Source: JASFBA01 sp036172265
Lineage (GTDB): Bacteria > Chloroflexota > Chloroflexia > DTKN01
NCBI GenBank assembly: GCA_036172265.1
Contig: JASFBA010000017.1
Coordinates: 24,504-88,503, forward strand
DNA length: 64,000 bases
Reading direction: 5' to 3'
The notes below the pieces were generated by a model, which saw nothing but the letters and a program-made list of their open reading frames with translations, was not told the DNA's origin and searched no databases. Shown piece after piece: positions 49,788 to 59,124 of this stretch. Numbering within the stretch: position 1 is the stretch's first letter; every line of letters begins with the position of its first letter. The position numbers and the translations under genes were made by a program.

Positions 49788-50900
49788 ATGGAACTTCTCA
49801 TCCAAGGTCTGGAAAGTCTCCTCGGAGCCTTCCTTCCCTACTGGGTGATCGTGCTCCTGGCCTTTGCCATTGTCATCACCCTGATCTTGTTTTTCCCCAC
49901 CTTTCTCTTTATGCTGATGACCTGGCTGCTCCGCCGGGGAATCGCCCGCATCGCCGACCGCATCGGGCCGAACCGGGTGGGGTTAGGCCCGTTCAATCGG
50001 GAGCGCACCCGTCAGCGCTGGACGCTTTGGGGACTCATGCAGCCCATCGCCGACGGCATCAAGATGTTCACGAAGGAAGATATTGTCCCGGAGAAGGCCG
50101 ATCGTCTCCTACACCGCATCGCCCCGATCGCTGCCATCGTCCCTTCTTTCCTGGTTTTTGCCGTCATTCCTTTCGGCAAGGGGCTGGTAGCAACGGACCT
50201 GAACGTCGGCATCCTCTATGTGGTGGCGGTATCCTCGATCTTTACGCTGGTCCTCCTGGTGGCCGGCTGGTCCAGCAACAACAAATATTCCCTTTTGGGG
50301 GCGATGCGCACGGCGGCCCAGATGGTGAGTTACGAAGTGCCGATGGTCCTCTCGCTGGTCGTGCCCGTGCTCTTTGCCGGCTCGCTCTCGCTGAACCGCA
50401 TCGTCGAAAACCAGGGGGCCTGGCTGGGGCTGCGCTGGCATATTTTCTATTTCCCCCTAGGCACGCTGGCCTTTATTACCTACTTTACTGCCGCCCTGGC
50501 CGAAATCAACCACACCCCCTTTGACCTGGTGGAAGCCGACTCGGAGATCGTGGCCGGCTATGTGACCGAGTACAGCGGGATGAAGTTCGCCCTCTTCTTT
50601 ATGGGCGAGTTCCTGAACGCCTTCCTGGTCTGCGCCCTGGCCACCATCCTCTTCCTGGGCGGCTGGCAGGGGCCAGGAGTGCAACTGGGCGGGGCCTGGG
50701 GTTACCTTTTCTCCGTCTTCTGGTTCTTCCTCAAAACCTTTGCCCTCTATTTCCTGCTTATCTGGATTCGGGGCACCTGGCCGCGACTGCGGGTGGATCA
50801 ACTCATGCACTTTGCCTGGAAGCGGCTAGTGCCGGTGACGCTGGTGAACCTGCTCCTTTCCGGCCTGGTAGTGATCGTAGTCCGGCTGTTTCTATCCTGA
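49788..50900 (+). CDS. nuoH: NADH-quinone oxidoreductase subunit H
   Basis: The membrane subunit joining the peripheral and membrane arms, 370 residues and about eight helices. IADRIGPNRVGLGPF, GLMQPIADGIKMFTKED and NHTPFDLVEADSEIVAGY are the conserved loops that line the quinone tunnel and start of the proton path. IRGTWPRLRVDQLMHFAWK near the end is also typical. Confidence 0.97.
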   Translation: MELLIQGLESLLGAFLPYWVIVLLAFAIVITLILFFPTFLFMLMTWLLRRGIARIADRIGPNRVGLGPFNRERTRQRWTLWGLMQPIADGIKMFTKEDIVPEKADRLLHRIAPIAAIVPSFLVFAVIPFGKGLVATDLNVGILYVVAVSSIFTLVLLVAGWSSNNKYSLLGAMRTAAQMVSYEVPMVLSLVVPVLFAGSLSLNRIVENQGAWLGLRWHIFYFPLGTLAFITYFTAALAEINHTPFDLVEADSEIVAGYVTEYSGMKFALFFMGEFLNAFLVCALATILFLGGWQGPGVQLGGAWGYLFSVFWFFLKTFALYFLLIWIRGTWPRLRVDQLMHFAWKRLVPVTLVNLLLSGLVVIVVRLFLS

Positions 50901-50908
50901 GGGAAACG

Positions 50909-51526
50909 ATGGACGTGAATGTGGTGCTTACGTATGTCGCTTTCTTTGCCTTGGCTGGCCTGACTCTCCTTTCGGCCCTGGCCGTGGTCACCCTCCGGAA
51001 CCTCTTGCGGAGTGCCCTGGCCTTGGTGGTGACTTTTATCGGCGTGGCCGGAATCTACCTCCTCTTGCAGGCCGAATTCATCGCCGCCGTACAGGTGCTC
51101 CTTTACGTCGGCGCGGTCACCGTGCTCATCCTCTTTGCCATCATGCTCACCGAGCGCCTGATGGAGGCCCGGCTGCGCCAGTTCACCGGCAAGTGGTGGC
51201 TGGCCGCGCCGCTGGTCGTTCTGGTCCTGGCCTCGATCGTCGTCTCGCTCCTGGGGGCCGTCTGGGTAGAACGCCCGAAAGAAGCCCTTCCCCCAGAACC
51301 TGTGGCCTCCCTGGGCGAGATCCTGATGACCCGCTACGCCTTGCCTTTTGAAATCGCCTCGGTGCTCCTTTTGGTGGCGATGGTGGGGGCGATCGTGGTG
51401 GCCTGGCCGATCCGCGACCGACTGAAGGTGGTGGAGGAGATGGAGGAACGGGTGGCCCGGGCGAAGGCGGGATGGAAGGAAAGGTCGGGAAGCCCCAAGG
51501 ACGAGACGGTGGAGGTGGCCCGATGA
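50909..51526 (+). CDS. nuoJ: NADH-quinone oxidoreductase subunit J
   Basis: 205 residues with five membrane helices; FIAAVQVLLYVGAVTVLILFA is the conserved third-helix region (with its pi-bulge) that couples quinone chemistry to pumping. The C-terminal cytoplasmic tail is basic and longer than usual. Its stop overlaps nuoK. Confidence 0.95.
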   Translation: MDVNVVLTYVAFFALAGLTLLSALAVVTLRNLLRSALALVVTFIGVAGIYLLLQAEFIAAVQVLLYVGAVTVLILFAIMLTERLMEARLRQFTGKWWLAAPLVVLVLASIVVSLLGAVWVERPKEALPPEPVASLGEILMTRYALPFEIASVLLLVAMVGAIVVAWPIRDRLKVVEEMEERVARAKAGWKERSGSPKDETVEVAR

Positions 51527-51834
51527 CGATTCCGCTGGAGTATTTTCTCATCCTGGCCAGCGTGCTCTTTTGCCTGGGCATGTACGGGGCGCTGGCGCGG
51601 AAGAACGCCGTGGGCATCCTGATGGGCATCGAACTCATGCTCAACGCCGTAAACATCAACCTGGTGGCCTTCTGGCGGTACGGTGTGGTGAGCGAGTTCA
51701 CCGGCCAGGTCTTTGCCCTCTTTGCCATTACCGTGGCCGCAGCGGAGGCGGCGGTAGGGCTGGCCCTGGTCATCGCCATCTTCCGCAGCCGCCGGACGGT
51801 GAACGCGGATGAGGTGGATTTGCTCAAATGGTAG
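51523..51834 (+). CDS. nuoK: NADH-quinone oxidoreductase subunit K
   Basis: 103 residues, three helices. GILMGIELMLNAVNINLVAF and AAAEAAVGLALVIAIFR carry the two conserved membrane Glu residues of the proton path. ATG 51523 lies in the nuoJ stop (ATGA). Confidence 0.97.
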   Translation: MTIPLEYFLILASVLFCLGMYGALARKNAVGILMGIELMLNAVNINLVAFWRYGVVSEFTGQVFALFAITVAAAEAAVGLALVIAIFRSRRTVNADEVDLLKW

Positions 51835-51901
51835 GAGGCAAACGGCTTTTCTGCCCATAATGCGGCAGCAAAGACTTTCCTAAGCGACTGTGGAGGCATC
51901 T

Positions 51902-54268
51902 ATGGAGGTTGTCTTCAACTTGGTCTGGCTCATCCCGCTCTTTCCGCTGTTGGCGACGGCGGCTATTACCTTCGTCCCAGGCGTCTACTACCGGAAGAAA
52001 CTTTCGGCCCGGCTGACGATCGGGATGATGGCGCTTTCCTTGCTCCTCTCCCTTCTGGTCTTTTTCGCCACGGTGGCCCATCCCGAGACGCAGGCCAGGC
52101 TGGAGGGGCATGCGGCGGCGGTGAAGGAAGCGCCGGCCGGCGAGGCCGTTCCGGAGGCAGGTGAAGCGCCGGCCGGCGAGACTCGCCCGGCTGCGCCGGA
52201 GGCAGAAGGGGAGGAAATTTTCCTTCCCCCTCGTCCTATCTTCGAGCGAGAATTCCACTGGATGGCCACCGGCCGTCTCTCTCTGGAACTGGGTTTCTGG
52301 GTGGATCCGCTCACGGCGGCCATGCTGGTGATGGTGAGCCTGGTGGGGCTGTGCATCTTTATCTATTCCCAGGGCTATATGGCCGCCGAGGACTATCAGG
52401 GGGAGGACCAGCGCTACTCCCGCTTCTTCTCCTTCCTGGGGCTCTTTGCCGCCTCCATGCTCGGGCTGGTCATCGCCGATAATATCCTACTCCTTTTTAT
52501 CTGCTGGGAACTGGTCGGGCTCTGTTCCTACCTTCTGATCGGCTTCTGGAACTTTAAGAAGTCGGCCTACGACGCGGCCATCAAGGCCTTTATCGTGACC
52601 AAGATCGGCGATGCCGGCTTCTTTATCGGCATCTTTCTCCTTTACATCTACACCGATCATATGAGCATCGGCTACATCATCCACCGTCCGGAAGTGCTGA
52701 ACCGCCTGGCCCATACCTCGGTCCTGGGCATCGGCTCCGTTGCCGCTTTGTCGGCCATCGGGCTCTTTATCGGCACGATCGGCAAGTCGGCCCAGGTGCC
52801 GCTGCATGTGTGGTTACCCGATGCGATGGAGGGCCCCACCCCGGTCTCGGCCCTCATCCACGCGGCGACGATGGTGGCGGCCGGCGTCTTCCTGGTGGCG
52901 CGGATGTTTCCGCTCTTCCAGGCGGCCGGCTCCGGCACGATGGAGTTCGTCGCCTGGATCGGTGGCATCACCGCCATTTTCGCCGCCACCATCGCCATCG
53001 CCCAGTACGACATCAAGCGGGTGCTGGCCTATTCCACCATCAGCCAGTTAGGCTTTATGGTACTGGCGCTGGGGCTGGGGGGGTACGTGGCCGGCTTCTT
53101 CCACCTTATTACCCACGCCTTCTTCAAGGCCCTCCTCTTTCTGGGAAGCGGTGCGGTGATCATCGGGGCTCACCACGTGCAGGATATGCGCGAGATGGGC
53201 GGCCTCTGGAAGCGCCTGCCCTATACCTTCTGGACCTATCTCATCGGGATGCTGGCCCTGGCCGGCATCTTTCCCCTTTCTGGCTTCTTCAGCAAGGATG
53301 AAATCCTCCTGGACGCCTTCAAACACAACCCCGCCCTCTACGTCATCGCCACCATCGCAGCCTTTGTGACCTCTTTCTATATGACCCGGCAGATGTTCTA
53401 CGTCTTTGCCGGAGAAGCGCGCAGCCACGGAGCCAGGGCGGCGGCGGAGGTGCCTCTCTTCGGACGCGAACTGGCCGCAGCAGCTCCGGCCGACCCCCAC
53501 GGCGGGCACGGCCACGACGAACACGCCGTCCATGGAGGCCCCTTGCCGCTCAACATGACCGTGCCGCTGATGGTGCTGGCAGCCGGCACGGTGCTTCTGA
53601 GTGCGGTGGGCCTGCCGCTGGAGGAGGGCACGCTATTTTCACGCTTCGTCGGCGGACACGCCGATTTTTCCCTGCTCGTGGCCGGCATCTCCACCCTGGT
53701 GGCGTTGGCCGGCATCGGGGCCGGCCACCTCATCTACGGGCGCAACCTCTTGAGAAGCGCCCACGATCCCGATCCGCTGCAGGTGCGGATGGAGCGGGTT
53801 CGTCTGGGGCGGCTGCGTCTCCGGGGAAAAACGCTCGATCTGCGCTTGAGCGCCCTCTATACCCTATGGGAGAAGAAATATTACGTGGACGAAATCTACG
53901 GCTTCCTCTTCGTCCAGGGAAGCCATCTCCTAGCCAGGGTCTCGGGCTGGTTTGACCTCGCGGTCATTGACGGGGCCGTCAACGGCGCAGCGCATCTTTC
54001 CCGCCTCCTTTCCTCGGCCTTTGGCTGGTTCGACCTAGAGGTAGTAGACGGGTTGGTCAACCTGATCGGCTGGTTCGGGCGGGTTTTCTCGGCCATCCAG
54101 GGGTGGGTGGACCTTTATATCGTGGACGGCCTGGTCAATGCCTGGGCTCTGGCTACCGGCTGGGTGGGCGACCGGCTGCGGCGTATCCAGACCGGACTGG
54201 TGCAGGACTACCTTATGCTGGTACTTCTGGGCGTGGCCCTCATCGTGGGCCTGTTCATTCTGCTATAA
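51902..54268 (+). CDS. nuoL: NADH-quinone oxidoreductase subunit L, extended
   Basis: An antiporter-like proton-pumping subunit with the long lateral helix. 788 residues, about 120-150 longer than common NuoL. VPLHVWLPDAMEGPTPVSALIHAATMVAAG is split over the pump core (each block under family consensus). Two insertions stand out: an Ala/Pro/Glu-rich loop between helices 1 and 2 with two EAPAGE units, and a His-rich loop (HGGHGHDEHAVHGG). The C-terminus has three tandem copies of a WFDLxVxDGxVN unit. ATG 51902 follows GGAGG; a GTG at 51890 would put the start inside that site. Confidence 0.95.
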   Translation: MEVVFNLVWLIPLFPLLATAAITFVPGVYYRKKLSARLTIGMMALSLLLSLLVFFATVAHPETQARLEGHAAAVKEAPAGEAVPEAGEAPAGETRPAAPEAEGEEIFLPPRPIFEREFHWMATGRLSLELGFWVDPLTAAMLVMVSLVGLCIFIYSQGYMAAEDYQGEDQRYSRFFSFLGLFAASMLGLVIADNILLLFICWELVGLCSYLLIGFWNFKKSAYDAAIKAFIVTKIGDAGFFIGIFLLYIYTDHMSIGYIIHRPEVLNRLAHTSVLGIGSVAALSAIGLFIGTIGKSAQVPLHVWLPDAMEGPTPVSALIHAATMVAAGVFLVARMFPLFQAAGSGTMEFVAWIGGITAIFAATIAIAQYDIKRVLAYSTISQLGFMVLALGLGGYVAGFFHLITHAFFKALLFLGSGAVIIGAHHVQDMREMGGLWKRLPYTFWTYLIGMLALAGIFPLSGFFSKDEILLDAFKHNPALYVIATIAAFVTSFYMTRQMFYVFAGEARSHGARAAAEVPLFGRELAAAAPADPHGGHGHDEHAVHGGPLPLNMTVPLMVLAAGTVLLSAVGLPLEEGTLFSRFVGGHADFSLLVAGISTLVALAGIGAGHLIYGRNLLRSAHDPDPLQVRMERVRLGRLRLRGKTLDLRLSALYTLWEKKYYVDEIYGFLFVQGSHLLARVSGWFDLAVIDGAVNGAAHLSRLLSSAFGWFDLEVVDGLVNLIGWFGRVFSAIQGWVDLYIVDGLVNAWALATGWVGDRLRRIQTGLVQDYLMLVLLGVALIVGLFILL

Positions 54269-54281
54269 AGGAGGACACAGG

Positions 54282-56105
54282 ATGGACGTCATTGGAGAAT
54301 TCCTCGGACGAATGTTCACCATGCCGACGCCGCTTTACTGGGCGGGGACGATCGCTACCGCGCTGGCCGTGGGGGCCTATACCTGGTTCCTGCTCCTGCG
54401 TAAGGATCCAAACGACGTCAGGGGGCGGGGGACGGCACTGGCCGCGATCATCACTTTTCTCCTCCTTCTGGCCGCGCCGGCCGTCTTCGGAAGCGTGGAC
54501 ATCCTGGGCTACTGGCCGATCCTCACCCTCATCACCTTCATCCCGCTCTTCGGGGCGATCGTCGTGCTGTGTCTTCCCAAGGAGCGCCACGACTGGATCC
54601 GCTGGACCTCCCTCCTCATCAGCCTCTTCCCGTTGGGCCTTTCCATCGCCCTCTGGGTCGGGCTGAACCGGTTGCCGGAGGGGATGCAGTTTGTGGAGAA
54701 GATGGCCTGGATCGAGCCGATCCAGGTCTACTACCACATGGGCGTGGACGGCATCAGCGTGCCGATGGTCTTTTTGACGGCCCTCCTCACCACCCTGGCC
54801 GTGCTCTATTCCTTCATCGTCACCGACCGGCCCAAGGAATACTATGCCTTCTTCCTCATCCTGGAAATGGCCATGATCGGCGTCTTTGTCTCGCTCAACT
54901 TCTTTCTCTTTTACATCTTCTGGGAGTTGAGCCTGGTGCCGATGTACTTCCTGATCGGGCTATGGGGGGCGCCGCCCCGGCAGGAGGGGCGAATCGTCCG
55001 GGGCGGCCCGTATGCGGCGATCAAGTTCTTTATCTACACGCTGGCCGGAAGCGTGGGTCTCCTCCTGGCCATCCTGGGGATTTATTTCACCCAGGGAACC
55101 TTCGACATTGTGGAATTGACCCAGCGGGTGGCCGGCGGCACGCCGCTTTTCGAGCCCGGTTCGGTAGGGGCCGCGCTGGCCTTCTGGGCCCTCTTTGTGG
55201 GCTTTGCCATCAAGGTACCTTCCTTCCCCTTCCACACCTGGCTTCCCGATGCCCACGTGGAAGCGCCCACGGCCGGCAGCGTCATCCTGGCCGGCATCCT
55301 GCTGAAGTTGGGCTGTTACGGCCTCATCCGCATCCTCCTGCCTCTGATGCCGCACGAGTTCGAGACCTTTGCTCCCATCATCATCATCCTGGCGGCCATC
55401 AGCATCGTCTATGGGGCGCTGGTGGCGATGGCCCAGTGGGACCTCAAGAAACTCATCGCCTACTCCTCGGTCAACCATATGGGCTATGTGGTGCTGGGAG
55501 TGGCCATCGCCGCGATGAGCGGGGCCCAACTCACCACCAAGGCCATTGCCCTGAGCGGGGCGGTCCTGCAAATGTTCAACCACGGCATCATCACCGGGGG
55601 GCTGTTCTTCTTGGTAGGCGTGATCTACGAACGGGTGCACACCCGTGACCTGCACCTTTACGGAGGGCTGCGAAGGCTGGTGCCGGTCTATGCCGGAGTC
55701 TGGGGGGTGACCTCCTTTGCCTCACTGGGGCTGCCGGGCCTGGCCGGCTTTGTGAGCGAGTTCATGGTCTTCCGCGGGGCCTTTGGAGCCGCCCTGGAGG
55801 TAAGCAGCGCTCGCTTCCAACTGCTCAGCCCCCTGGCGGTGCTCATCCTGGTAGCCGTGTCCACCCTGGGCATCGTCTTCACCGCCGCCTTTATGCTCTG
55901 GACGATCCAGCGCATGCTCTTTGGCACGGCCAAGGAAAAGTTCCAGGACCTCTACGATTCCCGCCACCTGTTCGATATGGACCTGCGGGAGGTTCTCACC
56001 ATGGCCCCACTGCTCCTCTTCATGGTGATCGTTGGGGTCTACCCTGGCGTGATCGTGGATATGATCAACCGGGCGGCAACATCGCTCTTGAGCCTGCTGG
56101 GCTAG
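54282..56105 (+). CDS. nuoM: NADH-quinone oxidoreductase subunit M
   Basis: An antiporter-like subunit, 607 residues, 14 or more helices. YHMGVDGISVPMVFL, FYIFWELSLVPMYFLIG (pump Glu), PSFPFHTWLPDAHVEAPTAGS and YSSVNHMGYVVLG are conserved. A loop of basic and Gly residues (GAPPRQEGRIVRGGPYAAIKFF) sits before the fifth pump helix. AAGGAGGACAC precedes ATG 54282. Confidence 0.97.
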   Translation: MDVIGEFLGRMFTMPTPLYWAGTIATALAVGAYTWFLLLRKDPNDVRGRGTALAAIITFLLLLAAPAVFGSVDILGYWPILTLITFIPLFGAIVVLCLPKERHDWIRWTSLLISLFPLGLSIALWVGLNRLPEGMQFVEKMAWIEPIQVYYHMGVDGISVPMVFLTALLTTLAVLYSFIVTDRPKEYYAFFLILEMAMIGVFVSLNFFLFYIFWELSLVPMYFLIGLWGAPPRQEGRIVRGGPYAAIKFFIYTLAGSVGLLLAILGIYFTQGTFDIVELTQRVAGGTPLFEPGSVGAALAFWALFVGFAIKVPSFPFHTWLPDAHVEAPTAGSVILAGILLKLGCYGLIRILLPLMPHEFETFAPIIIILAAISIVYGALVAMAQWDLKKLIAYSSVNHMGYVVLGVAIAAMSGAQLTTKAIALSGAVLQMFNHGIITGGLFFLVGVIYERVHTRDLHLYGGLRRLVPVYAGVWGVTSFASLGLPGLAGFVSEFMVFRGAFGAALEVSSARFQLLSPLAVLILVAVSTLGIVFTAAFMLWTIQRMLFGTAKEKFQDLYDSRHLFDMDLREVLTMAPLLLFMVIVGVYPGVIVDMINRAATSLLSLLG

Positions 56106-56124
56106 GATGGTAAGGAGGTAGCCC

Positions 56125-57708
56125 TTGGCCGATGGAATTGAACTGCTCCTGTTCCTTCCGGAAATGCTCCTGGCCTTGCTGGGGCTCCTGATCCTGGGGC
56201 TGGACCTCTTCTACCTGCGACGGCGGGCCGACGGGGCGGCGCGGAGCAACTTCCTGGGGTATTTCACGCTGGCTTCGCTGGTAGTAGTTTCCCTGGCCGG
56301 CTACCTGTGGGGACCGCGTTCGTTCCTCATCGGCCTGAAGCCGCTGGAGGGAACGTTTGCCCGCATCCTGAGCCTTCTGCAGTCGGGAGGTCCGATCTTC
56401 GGCGTCTTTCGCGTAGACGGCATCACCCAGTTCTTCCGGGTGATTTTCCTCCTGGTGGCAGCGCTGGTGCTCCTCCTTTCGCTGGACCGGAAGTGGGGCG
56501 AGCACGAGGGCGAGTATTATGCCCTGCTGGTCTTTGCCGTCCTGGGGATGGGCCTGATGGTGGGGGCTACCGAACTCATCACCGTCTATGTGACGCTGGA
56601 ACTCACAAGTATCTCGCTCTACCTTCTCACAGCCTTTGACTTCAACCGGCGTTCGTTGGAGGCCGGGCTGAAGTACTTTCTCTTCGGGGCCTTTTCCTCG
56701 GCCATCCTGCTCTACGGCATGAGCCTGGTCTATGGATTTGCCGGTACGACGACGCTGGAAGGGGTGGTCGGGAAGGTGATCGAATGGGGCGGGTTGCCGG
56801 GCCTTTTGAGCCCGGCCGGCCGTGGCCTCCTCCTGGGAATCGTCTTCCTGGTGGCCGGCTTCGGTTTCAAACTGGCCCTCGTCCCCTTCCACGCCTGGAC
56901 GCCCGATGTCTACGAAGGCGCCCCCACCCCGATCACTGCCTTCATCTCCACCGGGTCGAAAGCGGCCGCTTTCGTGGTGACCGTCCGTATCTTCCAGCAG
57001 TTCCTGGGGGCAACGGCCGGAGAGGTCCGCTGGGAGCCCTGGCGGGAGTGGGGATGGAGCGGGCTGCTGGCGATCCTGGCGATGGTTACCTTTACCGCTG
57101 CCAACCTTATGGCGCTGCCGCAAAGAAATGTCAAACGCCTGCTGGCCTACTCCAGCATCGCCCACGCCGGCTATATGCTCATCGGCGTCCTTCTGAACTC
57201 GCGCACCGGCGCGGAGGCCCTCTTCTACTACCTCCTGGCCTATGTGATCACAAACGTTGGCGCCTTTGCCGCTGTCGTCGCCGTCGGCCGGGCGGTAGGT
57301 GGGGAAGAACTTCGGCACTTTGCCGGGCTGAGCAAGCGTTCGCTCCCCCTAGCCGGCATGTTGACCATCCTCCTCCTTTCGCTGGGAGGCATTCCGCCGC
57401 TGGCCGGATTCTTCGCCAAGTTCTGGCTCTTCTGGGCTACCTTCGAGGAGGGATTGGTCTGGCTGGCCGTGGTCGCGCTGGCGAACACCGTCATCGCCTT
57501 CTACTACTACCTGCGCGTGCTCAAGGCGGTCTGGTTCGAAGCGCCGGCCGAGGATACGCCGGTGAGGGTGAGCGAGGCGGTCTCGGTGAGCCTGTGGGTA
57601 ACCACGGCATTGGTCATCTTCCTGGGGGTGATGGCCCACTGGGGGCTGAATTTCGTTAGCGGAGCCGTGGGAACGCTCTTCCCCCGCCCTTTGTTCCCCG
57701 GCGGGTAA
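56125..57708 (+). CDS. nuoN: NADH-quinone oxidoreductase subunit N
   Basis: The third antiporter-like subunit, 527 residues. It starts at TTG 56125 after AAGGAGG. VYVTLELTSISLYLL holds the pump Glu; LVPFHAWTPDVYEGAPTPITAF and YSSIAHAGYMLIG are typical. It ends the nuo set; no nuoE, F or G precedes or follows in the window. The stop overlaps the endonuclease start (TAATG). Confidence 0.97.
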   Translation: MADGIELLLFLPEMLLALLGLLILGLDLFYLRRRADGAARSNFLGYFTLASLVVVSLAGYLWGPRSFLIGLKPLEGTFARILSLLQSGGPIFGVFRVDGITQFFRVIFLLVAALVLLLSLDRKWGEHEGEYYALLVFAVLGMGLMVGATELITVYVTLELTSISLYLLTAFDFNRRSLEAGLKYFLFGAFSSAILLYGMSLVYGFAGTTTLEGVVGKVIEWGGLPGLLSPAGRGLLLGIVFLVAGFGFKLALVPFHAWTPDVYEGAPTPITAFISTGSKAAAFVVTVRIFQQFLGATAGEVRWEPWREWGWSGLLAILAMVTFTAANLMALPQRNVKRLLAYSSIAHAGYMLIGVLLNSRTGAEALFYYLLAYVITNVGAFAAVVAVGRAVGGEELRHFAGLSKRSLPLAGMLTILLLSLGGIPPLAGFFAKFWLFWATFEEGLVWLAVVALANTVIAFYYYLRVLKAVWFEAPAEDTPVRVSEAVSVSLWVTTALVIFLGVMAHWGLNFVSGAVGTLFPRPLFPGG

Positions 57709-58457
57709 TGTCCATTACCATCCCCGTCTTCGGCGGGCTTTTGGGACGAGGGCAAGGCCGGGCAATGATTGACCCAAGTAACGACCTTCGCGAAAAGGCC
57801 CTCGATATCCATCGTCGGTTGGCCGGCCGCTATGGGGAGCATCCCTGCCGGCCGAGGATGGAACCGGTGGCCGAACTGGTCTCCACCATCCTTTCCCAGA
57901 ACACGAGCGACGGCAACCGCGATCGGGCCTTTGCCCGGCTCCAGGAGCGTTTCCCGAGTTGGGAGGCGGTGCGGGATGCCCCGGTGGAAGAGGTGGAGGA
58001 GGCCATACGGCCGGCCGGCCTGTCCCGGATCAAGGCCCCGCGCATCCAGACGGCCCTGCGCCGCATCACCGAGGAACGGGGGAACATTACCCTTGACTTC
58101 CTGGCAGAGATGCCGCTGGAGGAGGCCCGAGCCTGGCTAAGTTCCATCCCCGGCATCGGTCCCAAGACGGCGGCGATCGTGCTCCTCTTTTCCTTCGGCC
58201 GGCCGGCTTTTCCGGTGGATACCCATATCTACCGCCTGGGCAGGCGTTTGGGGTTGCTTCCGTCTAACGTATCACGTGAGAGAGCACACCTTCTGCTGGA
58301 AAAACTCCTCCCGCCGGAGACGTACCTGGCCTTTCACCTGAACCTGATCCGCCACGGGCGAGAGGTCTGCCATGCGCGACGGCCGGATTGTCCGCACTGC
58401 TTTCTCCTAGGCCTCTGCCTTTATGGAACGTTGATCGTTGGTCTCCCCGAGGGGTAA
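57708..58457 (+). CDS. nth: Endonuclease III (HhH-GPD DNA glycosylase)
   Basis: Removes oxidised pyrimidines and nicks the abasic site. 249 residues (230 if the internal ATG 57765 is used). LVSTILSQNTSDGNRDRAFARL, the helix-hairpin-helix SIPGIGPKTAAIVLLFSFG with catalytic Lys, and FPVDTHIYRLGRRLG with catalytic Asp are all present. CHARRPDCPHCFLLGLC gives the C-x6-C-x2-C-x5-C [4Fe-4S] loop. It is coupled to nuoN by a one-base overlap, probably by position alone. Confidence 0.95.
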   Translation: MSITIPVFGGLLGRGQGRAMIDPSNDLREKALDIHRRLAGRYGEHPCRPRMEPVAELVSTILSQNTSDGNRDRAFARLQERFPSWEAVRDAPVEEVEEAIRPAGLSRIKAPRIQTALRRITEERGNITLDFLAEMPLEEARAWLSSIPGIGPKTAAIVLLFSFGRPAFPVDTHIYRLGRRLGLLPSNVSRERAHLLLEKLLPPETYLAFHLNLIRHGREVCHARRPDCPHCFLLGLCLYGTLIVGLPEG

Positions 58458-58561
58458 ATTATAGCCTTTGGCGCCATAAGGGGCGCAGCGCCGCTCCCCT
58501 TTCCCCGACCCCTCCCATCAGAGGAAGGGAAACCTTGCGACTGGCTGTACGCTGGCCTTAC

Positions 58562-58627
58562 CTGACCAACGTAATGCTCATCCCCAACCTGCTGGCGGCG
58601 ACGCGTCAGGTCGGGCGGTCGAAGTAG
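58562..58627 (+). pseudogene. 3' fragment of folD
   Basis: Twenty-one codons and a stop, reading LTNVMLIPNLLAATRQV then GRSK. It differs from the folD end at 28852 by four residues and 6 of 66 bases. No FolD sequence is visible upstream. It overlaps the DUF2148 gene tail-to-tail in the same register as at 28852-28873. Confidence 0.85.
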
Positions 58628-59124
58628 ATGCTTTTCCCCGTGGCCGAAAGCGGGATGCCCATCACAAAATCGGCTTCGATGAGGCCCAGGCGGCGGGCAC
58701 AGACGCCGAGGCGATACATAATGCGGTTATCCACGTTGAGGAGGGAAGCGATCTTGGCCGCCGAACCCAAGGCGATGCCCATATCGAGCAGGCGCAGGGC
58801 GCAGTTGGGGCCACGGAACTCGCCCTCGAAGGTGTTGGGCTGGAGGCATTTTTCAAAGCCGCAGGCACCGCAGTTGAGGCCGAGGGTTTTGGCCTCTTTC
58901 AGCCCGATGAGGACGACAGCGGCGGAACGGCGGACGTTTTCCCCGTCGCGGTCAAAGTTCCTCTTGCCCGACTCCTGTCCGTAGCGCACCATGTCGTCGG
59001 CCAGGCGCTGGAGGGTTTCGGGGCCTTCCACAATCTCGATGACGATGTAATCCTGGCCGGCCGCTTTGGGTGCGGTGCGGGCGGCCAGGGCCATGAGTTC
59101 GGCAACGGTGTGGATGCCGTTCAT
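58606..59124 (-). CDS. DUF2148 ferredoxin-like protein
   Basis: 172 residues. Cys85, Cys88, Cys93 (CGACGFEKC) and Cys108 (GPNCALRLLD) form a probable iron-sulfur site. DYIVIEIVEGPETLQRLADDM and FVMGIPLSATGKSIYFDRP are characteristic of the domain, often found near redox and one-carbon genes. The last gene of the ArsA operon; its ATG overlaps the TPR gene stop. The role is unknown, probably electron transfer or redox sensing. Confidence 0.8.
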   Translation of the reverse strand: MNGIHTVAELMALAARTAPKAAGQDYIVIEIVEGPETLQRLADDMVRYGQESGKRNFDRDGENVRRSAAVVLIGLKEAKTLGLNCGACGFEKCLQPNTFEGEFRGPNCALRLLDMGIALGSAAKIASLLNVDNRIMYRLGVCARRLGLIEADFVMGIPLSATGKSIYFDRPT

